Source: Oricola sp.
GTDB lineage: Bacteria > Pseudomonadota > Alphaproteobacteria > Rhizobiales > Rhizobiaceae
Assembly (NCBI RefSeq): GCF_022763245.1
Contig: NZ_JALEGV010000041.1
Location: forward strand, 124,001-188,000
Direction of reading: 5' to 3'
DNA: 64,000 nucleotides
Shown here: positions 19,013-28,921 of the stretch, one piece after another
How positions within the stretch are numbered: the first letter of the stretch is position 1
How the letters are laid out: every line of letters begins with the position of its first letter
Translations under genes and position numbers: made by a program
Notes under the pieces: model-generated
Database searches by the model: none
Told to the model about the DNA's origin: nothing
What the model saw: the letters and a program-made list of their open reading frames with translations, nothing else

Positions 19013-20392
19013 CTATTGTGGCGGCGTGCCGTTGTCGCGGAGCACGGCTCCGGCGAGATAGAGCGATCCGCCGATCAGCACGCGCGGCGGCGGCTCCAGC
19101 CGGTTCCAGCCTTCGCCGAGCAGGCGCAGCACTTCCTCGACGTTCTTCATCGGTTGCGCCGAGAGGCCGGCATTGGTCGCGCTGCGCGCAAGCGCCTGAG
19201 GATCGACCCCGGCCTCGCTGTCGGTGACCGGTACGGTGAACACATGTCGGATCATGCCTTCGAAGGCGCGGAAATAACCGGTGGTGTCCTTGGTGTTGAG
19301 CATGCCGGCGATCAGGAAGAGCGGCCGTTCGGTTCTGTCCTGCATACCCGCCAGCGTCTCGGCGATCATCATCGCCGCATGCGGATTGTGTCCGCCATCG
19401 ACCCACAGTTCCGATCCCGGCGGCAACAGTTCCGGAAAGCGGCCCTCGGTGAGCCTCTGCATGCGCGCCGGCCATTCGACGCTTTGCAGCGCCGCTTCGG
19501 CGGTCTCCTGGCGCATGGTGAAACCGGCAGCTGCGACGGTCACTAGGGCAGCGGCGGCATTGGCTAGTTGATGGCGACCGGGCAATCGCGGCATGGGCAG
19601 GTCCATGAGGCCGCTCTCGCTCTGGAACACCATGCGCCCATGTTCCTCATAGGCGAGGAAATCCTGCCCGTAGACCGCCGTCGGGCAGCCGTTTCGCGCG
19701 GCTGTCTCGACCAGAACCTCCCGGGCGACTTCATTGTCCTGAAAACCGATGACCACCGGCACGCCGGGCTTGATGATTCCGGCCTTTTCCATCGCGATGA
19801 GCTCGATCCGGTCGCCGAGATAGGCCTCGTGATCGAGCCCGATCGGCATGATCACGGTGGCCGCCGGCTTTGCGATCACATTCGTGGCGTCGAACCGGCC
19901 GCCCAACCCGACTTCGACGATCGCCACATCGGCCGGATGCTCCGAGAAGATCAGGAACATCGCCGCCGTCAGGATCTCGAACACGGTGATCGTCTGACCG
20001 TCATTGGCCGCCGAGATCCGGCGCAGGGCATCCGCCAGCACCGCGTCCTCGACGAAGCGCCCGGGCCCGCCACGCCGGCCGAGGCGGAAGCGTTCATGCC
20101 AGCGCACAAGATGCGGCGATGTGTGCACATGCACCGACTTGCCGTCGGCCTCAAGCAATGCCCGGCAATAGGCCGCGCAGGACCCCTTGCCGTTGGTGCC
20201 GGCCACATGGATGATGGGCGGCATCCGGTGCTGCGGATTGCCAAGTTTCTCCAGGAGACGGGTGATGCGGTCCAGCGAAAGGTCGTAACCCTTCGGATGA
20301 AGCGTCATCAGCCTGTCGATTTCCTGCTCGGCTTCGCTGCCTGTATCTTGCGAGAACAGGGGCGGGGACTGGCGTTCGGCCGGATTTGTCAA
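19013..20392 (-). CDS. folC: Folylpolyglutamate synthase / dihydrofolate synthase
   Basis: Adds glutamate to dihydropteroate and to folates. Mur-ligase fold with P-loop HVAGTNGKGS (62-71 from the chosen start), then SPHLVRWHERF, EVGLGGRFDATN and WVDGGHNPHA. The start is uncertain: TTG at 20392, 22 bp after accD, gives 459 aa and keeps the conserved EIDRLM segment; ATG 20308 gives 431 aa but truncates that segment. It is the last gene of the trp-accD-folC run, an arrangement typical of Hyphomicrobiales. Confidence 0.93.
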   Translation of the reverse strand: MTNPAERQSPPLFSQDTGSEAEQEIDRLMTLHPKGYDLSLDRITRLLEKLGNPQHRMPPIIHVAGTNGKGSCAAYCRALLEADGKSVHVHTSPHLVRWHERFRLGRRGGPGRFVEDAVLADALRRISAANDGQTITVFEILTAAMFLIFSEHPADVAIVEVGLGGRFDATNVIAKPAATVIMPIGLDHEAYLGDRIELIAMEKAGIIKPGVPVVIGFQDNEVAREVLVETAARNGCPTAVYGQDFLAYEEHGRMVFQSESGLMDLPMPRLPGRHQLANAAAALVTVAAAGFTMRQETAEAALQSVEWPARMQRLTEGRFPELLPPGSELWVDGGHNPHAAMMIAETLAGMQDRTERPLFLIAGMLNTKDTTGYFRAFEGMIRHVFTVPVTDSEAGVDPQALARSATNAGLSAQPMKNVEEVLRLLGEGWNRLEPPPRVLIGGSLYLAGAVLRDNGTPPQ

Positions 20393-20414
20393 TGGATGTC
20401 CGTTCGGCGGTAGG

Positions 20415-21362
20415 TCAGCTGGTTTCGGCCGGCTCGGGCGCGGCCGCGATGTCCTGCTCGACGTCTTCGGTCTCTTCGGCGGGTTCGGGCGCGGGCAGCA
20501 CCATGTTCTCCGCCGGGCGCTTTGTGAGAATGCGCAGCAGCCGGGCGATGGTCGGCCGCAGCTCGTGGCGATGCACGACCATGTCCACCATGCCGTGTTC
20601 CAGCAGATATTCCGACCGCTGGAAGCCTTCCGGCAGTTTCTCACGGATCGTCTGCTCGATGACGCGCGCGCCGGCAAAGCCGATCACGGCGCCCGGCTCG
20701 GCGATGTGGATGTCGCCAAGCATCGCATAGGAGGCGGAAACGCCGCCCGTCGTCGGATTGGTCAGGACGACGATGTAAGGCAGGCCCGCTTCCTTCAGCA
20801 TTTCGACGGCGACGGTGGTGCGCGGCAGCTGCATCAGCGACAGGATGCCTTCCTGCATGCGCGCGCCGCCGGAAGCCGCGAACAACACGAGCGGACGGTG
20901 CTGTTCGATCGCGGTCATGAACGCCTTGACGATCGCCTCGCCGGCAGCGATGCCGAGCGAGCCGCCCATGAAGCTGAAATCATGCAGGCAGGCGACGATG
21001 GGCATGCCTTCCAGCGAACCGAGCGCGTTGACGATGGAATCGTCGAGCCCCGTCTTAGCCTTGCTGTCGCGCAGCCGGTCGACATACTTCTTCTGGTCGC
21101 GGAATTTCAGCGGATCGAGCGGAACTTCGGGATTGTCGAGAACCTCGAAGGCGCCATTGTCGAGGAAATGCTGCAGCCGGTCGCGCGCAGAAATCTTCAT
21201 GTGGTAGCCGGAGGAGGGAACCACCCACTGGTTGTCTTCCAGATCCCGGTGAAACACCATCTCGCCCGATTCCGGGCATTTGATCCAGAGGTTCTCCGGC
21301 ATCTCGCGCCGGCCGAGCATCGAATTCAGCCGCGGACGGACATAGCTGGTGATCCAGTTCAT
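20415..21362 (-). CDS. accD: Acetyl-CoA carboxylase carboxyltransferase subunit beta
   Basis: Transfers CO2 from biotin to acetyl-CoA with AccA, the first step of fatty acid synthesis. The 315-aa protein carries the carboxyltransferase signatures [22 protein letters not shown] and [13 protein letters not shown]. The N-terminal zinc ribbon is degenerate: the first Cys survives in [11 protein letters not shown], but the partner positions read Glu-Ser and VPSSGYH instead of CPKC, so zinc binding is not expected. Loss of this ribbon is, to my knowledge, usual in rhizobial AccD. An acidic, proline-rich tail ends the protein. Confidence 0.95.
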   Translation of the reverse strand: MNWITSYVRPRLNSMLGRREMPENLWIKCPESGEMVFHRDLEDNQWVVPSSGYHMKISARDRLQHFLDNGAFEVLDNPEVPLDPLKFRDQKKYVDRLRDSKAKTGLDDSIVNALGSLEGMPIVACLHDFSFMGGSLGIAAGEAIVKAFMTAIEQHRPLVLFAASGGARMQEGILSLMQLPRTTVAVEMLKEAGLPYIVVLTNPTTGGVSASYAMLGDIHIAEPGAVIGFAGARVIEQTIREKLPEGFQRSEYLLEHGMVDMVVHRHELRPTIARLLRILTKRPAENMVLPAPEPAEETEDVEQDIAAAPEPAETS

Positions 21363-21404
21363 GGGAAAATCCCCGCTTGTTCTTCTCGGACCTATGTGGC
21401 GCGC

Positions 21405-22244
21405 TTATTCGGCAGCTTCAAGGCGCGCGGCGCGTACGCCGGCGGCCAGACCGCCCACGAGCGTCGCCACCGCTTCCACCGTGTCGCCGCTTGCGCGATT
21501 GTCGGCATCGAGCGTGTTGGCGACGGCCTGGACGATCGCCGTGCCGACGACCACGCCGTCGGCGTCGCGGCCGATGACCTTGGCCTGTTCGGCCGTCTTG
21601 ACGCCGAAGCCGACGCAAACCGGCAATTCGGTGTGGCCCTTGATCCGGTTCACGGCCTCGGCCACCGCCGATGTCGAGGCGATCGCGCCGCCGGTGATGC
21701 CGGTCATGGAGACGTAGTAGACGAAGCCCGACGTGTTGGCGAGCACGGCCGGCAGGCGCTTGTCGTCGGTCGTGGGCGTCGCCAGGCGAATGAAGTTGAT
21801 GTCGGCGGCCAGCGCCGGCAGGCACAGTTCATTGTCCATCTCGGGCGGCAGGTCGACGATGATCAGCCCGTCCACGCCGGCTGCCTTGGCGTCGGCCAGG
21901 AAGGTGTCGACGCCATAGATGTAGATCGGGTTGTAATAGCCCATCAGCACGATCGGCGTGTCGGTGTCCGCCTGACGGAAATCCGACACCATCTGAAGCG
22001 TCTTCTTCAGCGTCTGACCGGCCTTCAGGGCGCGCAGCCCGGCTGCCTGGATCGCCGGGCCGTCGGCCATGGGATCGGAAAACGGCATGCCAAGCTCGAT
22101 GATGTCGGCGCCGGCCGCCGGCAGTCGCTTCAGGATCGAAAGCGAGGTGTCGTAATCCGGGTCGCCGCTCATGATGAAGCACACCAGCCCCGGCCGGCCC
22201 TCTTCCTTCAGCTTGGCGAAACGGGCATCCATGCGTGCAGTCAT
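21405..22244 (-). CDS. trpA: Tryptophan synthase alpha subunit
   Basis: Cleaves indole-3-glycerol phosphate and channels indole to TrpB. The 279-aa TIM barrel has [14 protein letters not shown], holding the catalytic Glu and Asp, and phosphate-binding [12 protein letters not shown] 22244 is preceded by GAAGGA and overlaps the arsC stop by 4 bp, so the gene is translationally coupled to arsC instead of directly to trpB. accD follows after 42 bp. Confidence 0.96.
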   Translation of the reverse strand: MTARMDARFAKLKEEGRPGLVCFIMSGDPDYDTSLSILKRLPAAGADIIELGMPFSDPMADGPAIQAAGLRALKAGQTLKKTLQMVSDFRQADTDTPIVLMGYYNPIYIYGVDTFLADAKAAGVDGLIIVDLPPEMDNELCLPALAADINFIRLATPTTDDKRLPAVLANTSGFVYYVSMTGITGGAIASTSAVAEAVNRIKGHTELPVCVGFGVKTAEQAKVIGRDADGVVVGTAIVQAVANTLDADNRASGDTVEAVATLVGGLAAGVRAARLEAAE

Positions 22245-22666
22245 TGCGTGTCGTCCTTCGGGCGGGCCGCGACGCGCTCGCCATCTTCCTTGGTGAATTC
22301 GCCGACCTCGTGCGCGGCGGGCAGGATGTCGAGCACTTTCTCCGACGGCCGGGCGAGCGCCGCGCCGAGCGGCGTCACCACGATCGGCCGGTTCATCAGG
22401 ATCGGGTGTTCGACCATGAAATCGATCAGCTCGTCGTCGCTCCATTTCGGATCGTCGAGTCCGAGCTCGTCATAGGGCGTGCCCTTGCGGCGCAGCACGT
22501 CGCGAACCGAGAGTCCGGTCGCCGCGATCAGCGCGACGAGCCTGTCACGACCGGGCGGCGTCTTCAGATATTCAATCACCTCCGGCTCTTCGCCGGATTC
22601 GCGGATCATCGCCAGCACGTTGCGCGACGTCCCGCATTTCGGATTGTGGTAGATCGTGACGCTCAT
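22241..22666 (-). CDS. arsC: Arsenate reductase, glutaredoxin-type ArsC
   Basis: A 141-aa protein of the ArsC/Spx thioredoxin-fold family. The catalytic Cys11 lies in [10 protein letters not shown], and the arginines expected for arsenate binding are present in RRKGTPY and in [16 protein letters not shown]. It would reduce arsenate to arsenite using glutathione and glutaredoxin. No arsenite pump or ArsR of the ars type is adjacent; it sits between trpB and trpA with 4-bp overlaps on both sides, so its expression follows tryptophan synthesis. A role other than arsenate reduction is possible. Confidence 0.88.
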   Translation of the reverse strand: MSVTIYHNPKCGTSRNVLAMIRESGEEPEVIEYLKTPPGRDRLVALIAATGLSVRDVLRRKGTPYDELGLDDPKWSDDELIDFMVEHPILMNRPIVVTPLGAALARPSEKVLDILPAAHEVGEFTKEDGERVAARPKDDTQ

Positions 22667-22907
22667 CCGTCGGCCGACTCCCGGATGGTGATCGTGACGT
22701 TGAAAGCGTAAAAGCCGGTCTTCGCGATGCGCGAGACCGCTTCCTTGGGGTCGAAGGCGATGCGCGGCTCGCCGTCATCGGGAACGCGCACCAGGAACTG
22801 CAGGTTCTGGCTCTTGCGCACGCCCTCGGCATTTTCGCGGTCGTCGCCTTCCTCGACCGCCACATAATGCAGCGGGTTCTGCTTCGACTGGTAGATTTCG
22901 AAGGCGG

Positions 22908-22911
<4 letters not shown>
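22663..22911 (-). CDS. 82-aa protein of unknown function inside the trp operon
   Basis: I do not recognise this family. The protein starts [17 protein letters not shown] and ends [12 protein letters not shown]; it is soluble, charged, without membrane segment or cysteine, and alternates short hydrophobic strands with acidic loops, suggesting a small mixed alpha/beta fold. It overlaps trpB upstream and arsC downstream by 4 bp each (ATGA junctions), and codon use matches its neighbours. That double coupling is strong evidence that it is translated. A role connected with ArsC or tryptophan synthase is inference only. Confidence 0.8.
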
Positions 22912-24124
<1,213 letters not shown>

Positions 24125-24128
<4 letters not shown>

Positions 24129-24793
24129 GTGCTGCTCCCGTTGCGGGCGTCTGCCGCCCGCGCCGCCTCCAGAAAGGCGGCGATCTTGTTGATGTCCTTT
24201 ACGCCTGGCGCGCTTTCCACGCCGGACGACACGTCGAGGGCCCTCGCGCCCGAAATCGCCAGCGCCTCCTCCACGTTCTCGGGATCGAGGCCTCCCGAAA
24301 GCATGTAATTCACCCGATCGTCAAGCGTCGCCAGCAGCGCCCAGTCGAAGGAGACGCCGTTTCCGCCCGGCAGCTCGGAATTCGCCGGCGGCTTGGCATC
24401 GAAGAGGAAGCGGTCCGCGATGCCAAGATAGGGCGTCGCTTTTTCAAGGTCGACGGCTTCGCGAATGGCCAACGCCTTCATCACCGGCAGCCCGAATTTG
24501 GCGCGCACATCGGCGACACGCGTCGGGCTCTCGGAGCCGTGCAGTTGCAGCATGCCCGGCTCGACGGTTGCGACGATTTCGGCCAGCGCGACATCATCGG
24601 CATCGACCGTCACGGCGACCGGGATGGCGAGCCTCTGACGCGCCCGCACGGCGAGGTCGCGCGCCACCGCGGCTTCAACGTTTCGCGGGCTTTTCGGGAA
24701 GAAAATGAACCCGACATGGTTCGCCCCGCCGTCCAGCGCCGCGTCAACGGCTTCCGGCGTCTTCAGCCCGCAGATTTTGATGTCCATTGTCAT
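24125..24793 (-). CDS. trpF: Phosphoribosylanthranilate isomerase
   Basis: Isomerises N-(5-phosphoribosyl)anthranilate in tryptophan synthesis. The 222-aa protein starts [14 protein letters not shown], with the catalytic Cys in KICGLK and general-acid Asp in VTVDADD; LLSGGL-like [12 protein letters not shown] and [10 protein letters not shown] are phosphate-binding loops. Start could be ATG 24793 or ATG 24787; no strong Shine-Dalgarno sequence helps to choose. It heads the trp-accD-folC unit, with 99 bp before the upstream metallopeptidase gene, enough for a promoter. Confidence 0.94.
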
Positions 24794-24892
24794 GGGTTGG
24801 AAATAGTGGGGCTGGGGCGAAGAGTCGAGAAGCGAGTCAATGCTCGGCGTCGAATAGGTGTTGTACCGAAACCGCACCTTGTCGGTCGGGCC

Positions 24893-25651
24893 TCATTCGA
24901 ACCCGATCGCCTGCAACGCGCCACCGTTCTTCTTCAGCCACGCCTTGCAGCGCTTCGTGTCCGGACAGAGTTCTTCGCACAAAGCCCAGAATTTCGGTCC
25001 GTGGTTCATGTGCTTCAGATGCGCCACCTCATGCGCGACGAGGTAGTCGATGACCGGCCGTGGGGCCATCATGATGCGCCAGGAAAAGGACAGATTGCCC
25101 TCCGACGAGCACGATCCCCAGCGGCTCACCGTGTCCTTGTAACGGATCGTCTTGGCGCGCCGGCCGATCGTTGCCGTGTGCTTCTCGACCAGGGCACCGA
25201 TTTCGGCCTTGGCTTCCTTCTTCAAATAGTCGGCCACGCGGCGCGGCAGGTGTTCACGCTCGCCGCGCACGATCAGCCGTGCGCCGTCGACGTCGCGGAC
25301 TGCCCGCGTTAGCCCGCGGCCCGCTTCGTGCACGATCTCGTGGTTCACGCCGCGGATCGGGATTTTGACACCCGGCCGTACCTGCGGCTGGTCCGGCATC
25401 CCGTCCAGCTTGTCTTCCAGCCAGGCGCGATTGCGGTGCAGGAAGCGCTCGACTTCCAGCATTGAGATGCCGACCGGGGTCGTGACGCTGAGGCCCTGCG
25501 CGCCGGGCTTGATGCGCAAGGTCAGGCGCTTGGCGCGCGGATGCTCCGAAACCCGCAAGGGCAGCGAGCGGCCGGCGACCTCGTGGGTGAGGTGCCGCGC
25601 GGCCGGATCGTCCGCCCTTGCGGCGGGTTTGCGCATGAAACCGAAGACCAT
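24893..25651 (-). CDS. YgjP-like (DUF45) metallopeptidase-fold protein
   Basis: A 252-aa SprT/YgjP-type protein. The zinc motif is HEVAHLKHMNH, giving His207, Glu208, His211 and a probable third ligand His217, preceded by the family stretch SRWGSCSSEGNLSFSWR (about 176-192). The N-terminal half is a beta-rich domain (VSEHPRAKRLTLRIKPGA). No signal peptide or membrane segment, so cytoplasmic. The substrate is unknown for this family. It lies upstream of trpF on the same strand. Confidence 0.88.
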   Translation of the reverse strand: MVFGFMRKPAARADDPAARHLTHEVAGRSLPLRVSEHPRAKRLTLRIKPGAQGLSVTTPVGISMLEVERFLHRNRAWLEDKLDGMPDQPQVRPGVKIPIRGVNHEIVHEAGRGLTRAVRDVDGARLIVRGEREHLPRRVADYLKKEAKAEIGALVEKHTATIGRRAKTIRYKDTVSRWGSCSSEGNLSFSWRIMMAPRPVIDYLVAHEVAHLKHMNHGPKFWALCEELCPDTKRCKAWLKKNGGALQAIGFE

Positions 25652-26029
25652 GCCCGTGATCTAGCCGATTCTTGCGGCAAGCAGAATAATCAAAGCCTCC
25701 ATTTGCAAAGCGGCGCCGGTCGTTTCATAGTCACTGTCTGCGCTCCGGCGCCGCGACGCAAACGGATCTTGCTCCGATGACATTTCGAAACGCTGCCTTC
25801 TTCACTGTTTCGCCTCCGCCTCCCGGTCACTGAGGATCGCGGCGGGGCCCTGCCCGCGCGCGTCCATTGACATCGGGAGGTCGTGTCCGTCGAACCGGGC
25901 GCGTGTCACGCGTGCCGGCTTGGCCGTGCGTGATCGACCTCTCACTCTTCTTTCCGCGATGACGTGATCGGCACGGGCGCAGGGGCGCTCCTGCGTCCCT
26001 CGTCGCGCCTGTTTGCGAGGTCAATTTCC
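25652..26029. other. 378-bp gap between metallopeptidase and MFS genes
   Basis: No convincing gene is seen. It contains a long-loop inverted repeat (25710-25754, listed separately) and otherwise GC-rich sequence without a clear -35/-10 pair. It must hold promoters for the two divergent genes. Confidence 0.5.
25710..25754. repeat. Perfect 10-bp inverted repeat with 25-nt spacer
   Basis: GCGGCGCCGG (25710-25719) is the exact reverse complement of CCGGCGCCGC (25745-25754). Each arm also holds the palindrome GGCGCC. There is no T-run, so it is not an ordinary terminator; it may be an RNA stem in a leader, or chance in GC-rich DNA. Confidence 0.4.
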
Positions 26030-27184
26030 ATGGCTGGAAACAGAATTCTTATTGTCTTGAGTGCGGCAGCGACGCTGCTGATGATCGGCGTCGGCATGAT
26101 CGTGCCGCTGCTGCCGCAACGCATTCACGCCGAAACCGGCAGCCTCCACAGCGTCGGTCTGGTCGCTTCGGTCTTCGCCGTCGCTTATCTGCTTGCTCAA
26201 TTGCCCGCCGGCATGCTCGCCGACAGGCTCGGCGCAAAGCCCATGCTGGTGGCGGGCTACGGCCTGTGCGCCGTTTCAGGCGTCGGCTTCTTCATGGCCG
26301 ACAGGGCGACCGGCATCCTGGCGGGACGCGCGGTCCAGGGGCTTGGAGAAGCGCCGATCTGGGCGCTTGGTCCCGCCTTGCTGTCGATCGCCTATCCCGC
26401 CGCAAGGGGCCGGGCGATCGGCATCTACAACGCGGCCATTCACCTGGGCCTGATGACGGGCCCGATGCTCGGGCTGCTTCTGGTCGACACGGGACGCAGC
26501 CAGACGCCCTTCCTCGTCTTCGCGACCGTGTGCCTTCTCGGGGCCGTCGCGATCGCATCCCTGCTGCCCCGCATCCCGGCGACTGCCGATGGTACGCATG
26601 CCGCGAAACCGTCGATGCGGGCCGTCCTTGGCCTGTTCCTGCATGGCCCCTCCCGGATCCTTCTGACCGGCATAGGCCTCTATGGTGCGTGCTACGGCGT
26701 CTTCATCAGCGTTCTGCCGATCACCATGGCGACCATGAAAGGCGCCGGTTCGCGGGAGATCGCGTATCTCTTCGTCGTCTTCTATGCCGGTGTCGGATTG
26801 TCGCAGCTTGTCGCCGGGCCTCTGTCCGATCGTTACGGCCGAACCGGCTTCATGACCGGCGGCTTGATCCTGGCGATCATAGGCTTGTCGGCCTTGCTGT
26901 CGCTGCCGGCGTCGTTCGCCTACCCGGCGCTGGCCTTGGCCAGCCTGGGTCTCGGCGTGTTCTGTGTCGCGTCGCTGGCGCGGCTAAACGACGTGACGCC
27001 GCATCATCTGAAGGGAACCGTTTCCGGCACCTACTACTTCGCCTGGGCGATCGGCTATGTCCTCGGCCCGATGATGATCGGCCTCGTAGAGCCGATGGCG
27101 GCGGGCCTGGGCTATGGCCTGCTGACGATCGCCTTGGCGGCCCAGGCGCTCATGCTGGCGACGCGGCGCGCCGGCGGGCGCTGA
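26030..27184 (+). CDS. Major facilitator superfamily transporter
   Basis: A 384-aa inner-membrane protein with about 12 hydrophobic segments and the MFS loop 2-3 motif GMLADRLGAKPML; a second copy, GPLSDRYGRTGFM, sits at the start of the C-terminal half. These features suggest a drug or metabolite exporter of the proton-antiport class; the substrate cannot be inferred. I chose ATG 26030 (MAGNRILIVL) because the 22 residues from the upstream ATG 25964 are not membrane-like and GAGG lies about 10 bp upstream of 26030. It stands alone, with no regulator next to it. Confidence 0.85.
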   Translation: MAGNRILIVLSAAATLLMIGVGMIVPLLPQRIHAETGSLHSVGLVASVFAVAYLLAQLPAGMLADRLGAKPMLVAGYGLCAVSGVGFFMADRATGILAGRAVQGLGEAPIWALGPALLSIAYPAARGRAIGIYNAAIHLGLMTGPMLGLLLVDTGRSQTPFLVFATVCLLGAVAIASLLPRIPATADGTHAAKPSMRAVLGLFLHGPSRILLTGIGLYGACYGVFISVLPITMATMKGAGSREIAYLFVVFYAGVGLSQLVAGPLSDRYGRTGFMTGGLILAIIGLSALLSLPASFAYPALALASLGLGVFCVASLARLNDVTPHHLKGTVSGTYYFAWAIGYVLGPMMIGLVEPMAAGLGYGLLTIALAAQALMLATRRAGGR

Positions 27185-27197
27185 GCGTTCAAGAAAA

Positions 27198-27229
27198 GAA
27201 AAAACCCGCGGTTCTTGCGAACCGCGGGT
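27198..27229. terminator. Strong terminator between MFS and DUF2852 genes
   Basis: A perfect 11-bp stem, ACCCGCGGTTC (27204-27214) and GAACCGCGGGT (27219-27229), loop TTGC. The A-rich run to its left becomes a T-run on the minus strand, so it is best placed to end the minus-strand DUF2852 transcript; it may also stop plus-strand MFS transcripts. Confidence 0.85.
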
Positions 27230-27282
27230 GGAGCCTTTGAAAAAGGTCAGTTTGGAGGTCAGACCGAGATTAGGCTCTAAGT

Positions 27283-27747
27283 TCAGCTCCAGTCTGTGAC
27301 ATTCGGCACAGAGGGGCCGGCATTGTTGTCGCCGTTGCCGGAGCGGTTCTGGCGGTCGCGCATGAAGCGGTCGAACTCTTCCTGGTCTTTGGCGCGGCGC
27401 AGTTCACGCACATAGGTGTCGAACTCGTTGCGCATTTCCTCGAGCTTGCGGCGCTCTTCCGCCAGGCGCTCGAGTTCCTTCTCGCGCCAGTCGTCAAACG
27501 CCACATTGCCGGTGCGGGCATGATGGCCATGGTGATGGTGGCGGCGCTTCCGGCCGATGCCGGCGCAACCCTTGAATACTTCGTCGGTCTTCATGTTCAC
27601 GTCCCGTTTGAATTCGTCGAGTCTGTCGCCCCAGAGGATGTAGGCCAGCATCGCCAGGCCGAGCGGCCAGAAGATGATGAAACCCAGCACCATCAGCGCG
27701 ATCGTCGCGGGCGTCCAGGCCGGGCGGATCAGTGCGGTGTGTGTCAT
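27283..27747 (-). CDS. DUF2852-type membrane protein with histidine-rich linker
   Basis: A 154-aa protein: one or two N-terminal hydrophobic segments (ATIALMVLGFIIFWPLGLAMLAYILW, cited here by its ends at about 12-40), a short loop, a basic and histidine-rich patch RKRRHHHHGHH (about 67-77), then a highly charged helix of Glu/Arg heptads (DWREKELERLAEERRKLEEMR, about 85-105) likely to be a coiled coil. This matches the DUF2852 family of alphaproteobacteria, function unknown. ATG 27747 has AGGGG 6 bp upstream. Membrane orientation and metal binding by the His patch are inference. Confidence 0.82.
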   Translation of the reverse strand: MTHTALIRPAWTPATIALMVLGFIIFWPLGLAMLAYILWGDRLDEFKRDVNMKTDEVFKGCAGIGRKRRHHHHGHHARTGNVAFDDWREKELERLAEERRKLEEMRNEFDTYVRELRRAKDQEEFDRFMRDRQNRSGNGDNNAGPSVPNVTDWS

Positions 27748-27862
27748 TCGCAACCCCTTTTTGAGTTTTGGCGGCGGTCGTCGTCGCCTGGCAACGAGGT
27801 GGGGAGGGGCCGCAATCTTTGCAAGTTTGAAAACCCCGGAATTCCGGGCTTTCGAGGCGACT

Positions 27863-27882
27863 CACTGGAGTTTTCTCCAGTG
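27863..27882. repeat. Perfect 8-bp hairpin CACTGGAG-TTTT-CTCCAGTG
   Basis: Stem 27863-27870 with 27875-27882, loop TTTT, in the gap upstream of the DUF2852 gene. It lacks a following T-run on either strand, so it is a possible operator or leader structure for DUF2852. A shorter palindrome CCCGGAATTCCGGG lies at 27835-27848. Confidence 0.45.
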
Positions 27883-27892
27883 GAGGAAATCG

Positions 27893-27925
27893 AAAAAAAA
27901 TTCGCGCCCCCCGCGTGGAGGGCGC
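27893..27925 (-). terminator. Intrinsic terminator after the alpha/beta hydrolase gene
   Basis: On the minus strand GCGCCC pairs with GGGCGC (27904-27925, 10-nt loop) and is followed by GAA then eight T residues (27900-27893). This ends the hydrolase transcript before the DUF2852 gene. Confidence 0.7.
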
Positions 27926-27966
27926 TTCGAGACCGGTTTTTCGGTCTGGCGAGAGACACGTTGGCG

Positions 27967-28740
27967 CTACGCGCGGACCCGCTCGACCATCGCTGAGACA
28001 GTGCGCGCGAGCAGGTCGAGATCCTGCGGCCGCGACAGGCGGTGATCGCCGTCCTTGATCAGGGTCAGCGTCGCGTCGTCCTTGGGCAGGAACTCCATCA
28101 GCTTCTGCGCAAGCGCGTGCGGCACGTCCGGATCGGCCATGCCCTGCAGGATATGGACCGGGCAATGGGTGTCGAGTGGCGTCGTCAGCACCCGGTTTTT
28201 CAGGCCGTCCTCGAACAGCGCCCGCGTGTAGACATTTGGCTCCGGCGAATATTCGCTCTCTTCCTCGAAATAGCCCTTGTCCTCAAGGTCCGCGCGCTGC
28301 GCGTCGGTCAGCTCAGGTTCCATCAGTTCGACCGTGAAATCGGGCGCCGGCGCGAGCAGAACCAGGCCGGCGATCCTGTCGCCCGCTGTGCCCTTGTTCA
28401 GTTCCTGCACCATGCGTAGCGCGATCCAGCCGCCCATCGACGATCCGACGAGAATCTGCGGGCCGCTGGTGTAGTGCTCGAACACCGCGATGCTTTGCGC
28501 CAGCCATTGCGAGATCGTGCCGTCGGAGAACGCGCCGCCGGATTCCCCATGGCCGGAATAGTCGTGGCGGCAACACGAGACGCCCAGTTCGCCCGCCAGC
28601 GCTTCGAGCCGTTCGGCCTTGGTGCCGAGCATGTCGGAGCGGAAGCCGCCGAGCCAGACGAGGCCGGGATTGCCGCCGGCCTTGTGGCGCACGGCGATGG
28701 GCGTGCCGGAAACCGTCAGGAAATCAGGCGTGTCGGTCAT
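27967..28740 (-). CDS. Alpha/beta hydrolase
   Basis: A 257-aa serine hydrolase. The nucleophile elbow is GSSMGG with Ser101; an early RHDYSGHGESGG loop supplies the region after the oxyanion strand, and PVHILQGMADPDVP plus KDGDHRLS near the C-terminus give the expected Asp and His. There is no signal peptide, so it acts in the cytoplasm. Substrate cannot be predicted; similar proteins are annotated as carboxylesterases or palmitoyl thioesterases. It is divergent from infC, 181 bp apart. Confidence 0.85.
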   Translation of the reverse strand: MTDTPDFLTVSGTPIAVRHKAGGNPGLVWLGGFRSDMLGTKAERLEALAGELGVSCCRHDYSGHGESGGAFSDGTISQWLAQSIAVFEHYTSGPQILVGSSMGGWIALRMVQELNKGTAGDRIAGLVLLAPAPDFTVELMEPELTDAQRADLEDKGYFEEESEYSPEPNVYTRALFEDGLKNRVLTTPLDTHCPVHILQGMADPDVPHALAQKLMEFLPKDDATLTLIKDGDHRLSRPQDLDLLARTVSAMVERVRA

Positions 28741-28921
28741 GGTGATCCTTTCGCGTGGTCTTGCGCCTTTGTTTTGCGCGGCGCGCGGCGTGAAGAAAAC
28801 CCCTGCGCGGCGGACGGATGATTTTTCCTGAACGCTGTGCTATTGACTATGCGCCGGGAATCCCGACATTGCGCGGACTTCCGGTTAAACAGCTATCGAA
28901 ACGACACAGGAGACAACGACC

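Noticed and set aside
27930-27947. Second terminator (AGACCG/CGGTCT) after the hydrolase gene
   Set aside because: The stem has no T-run on the minus strand; the hairpin at 27893-27925 is the better terminator.
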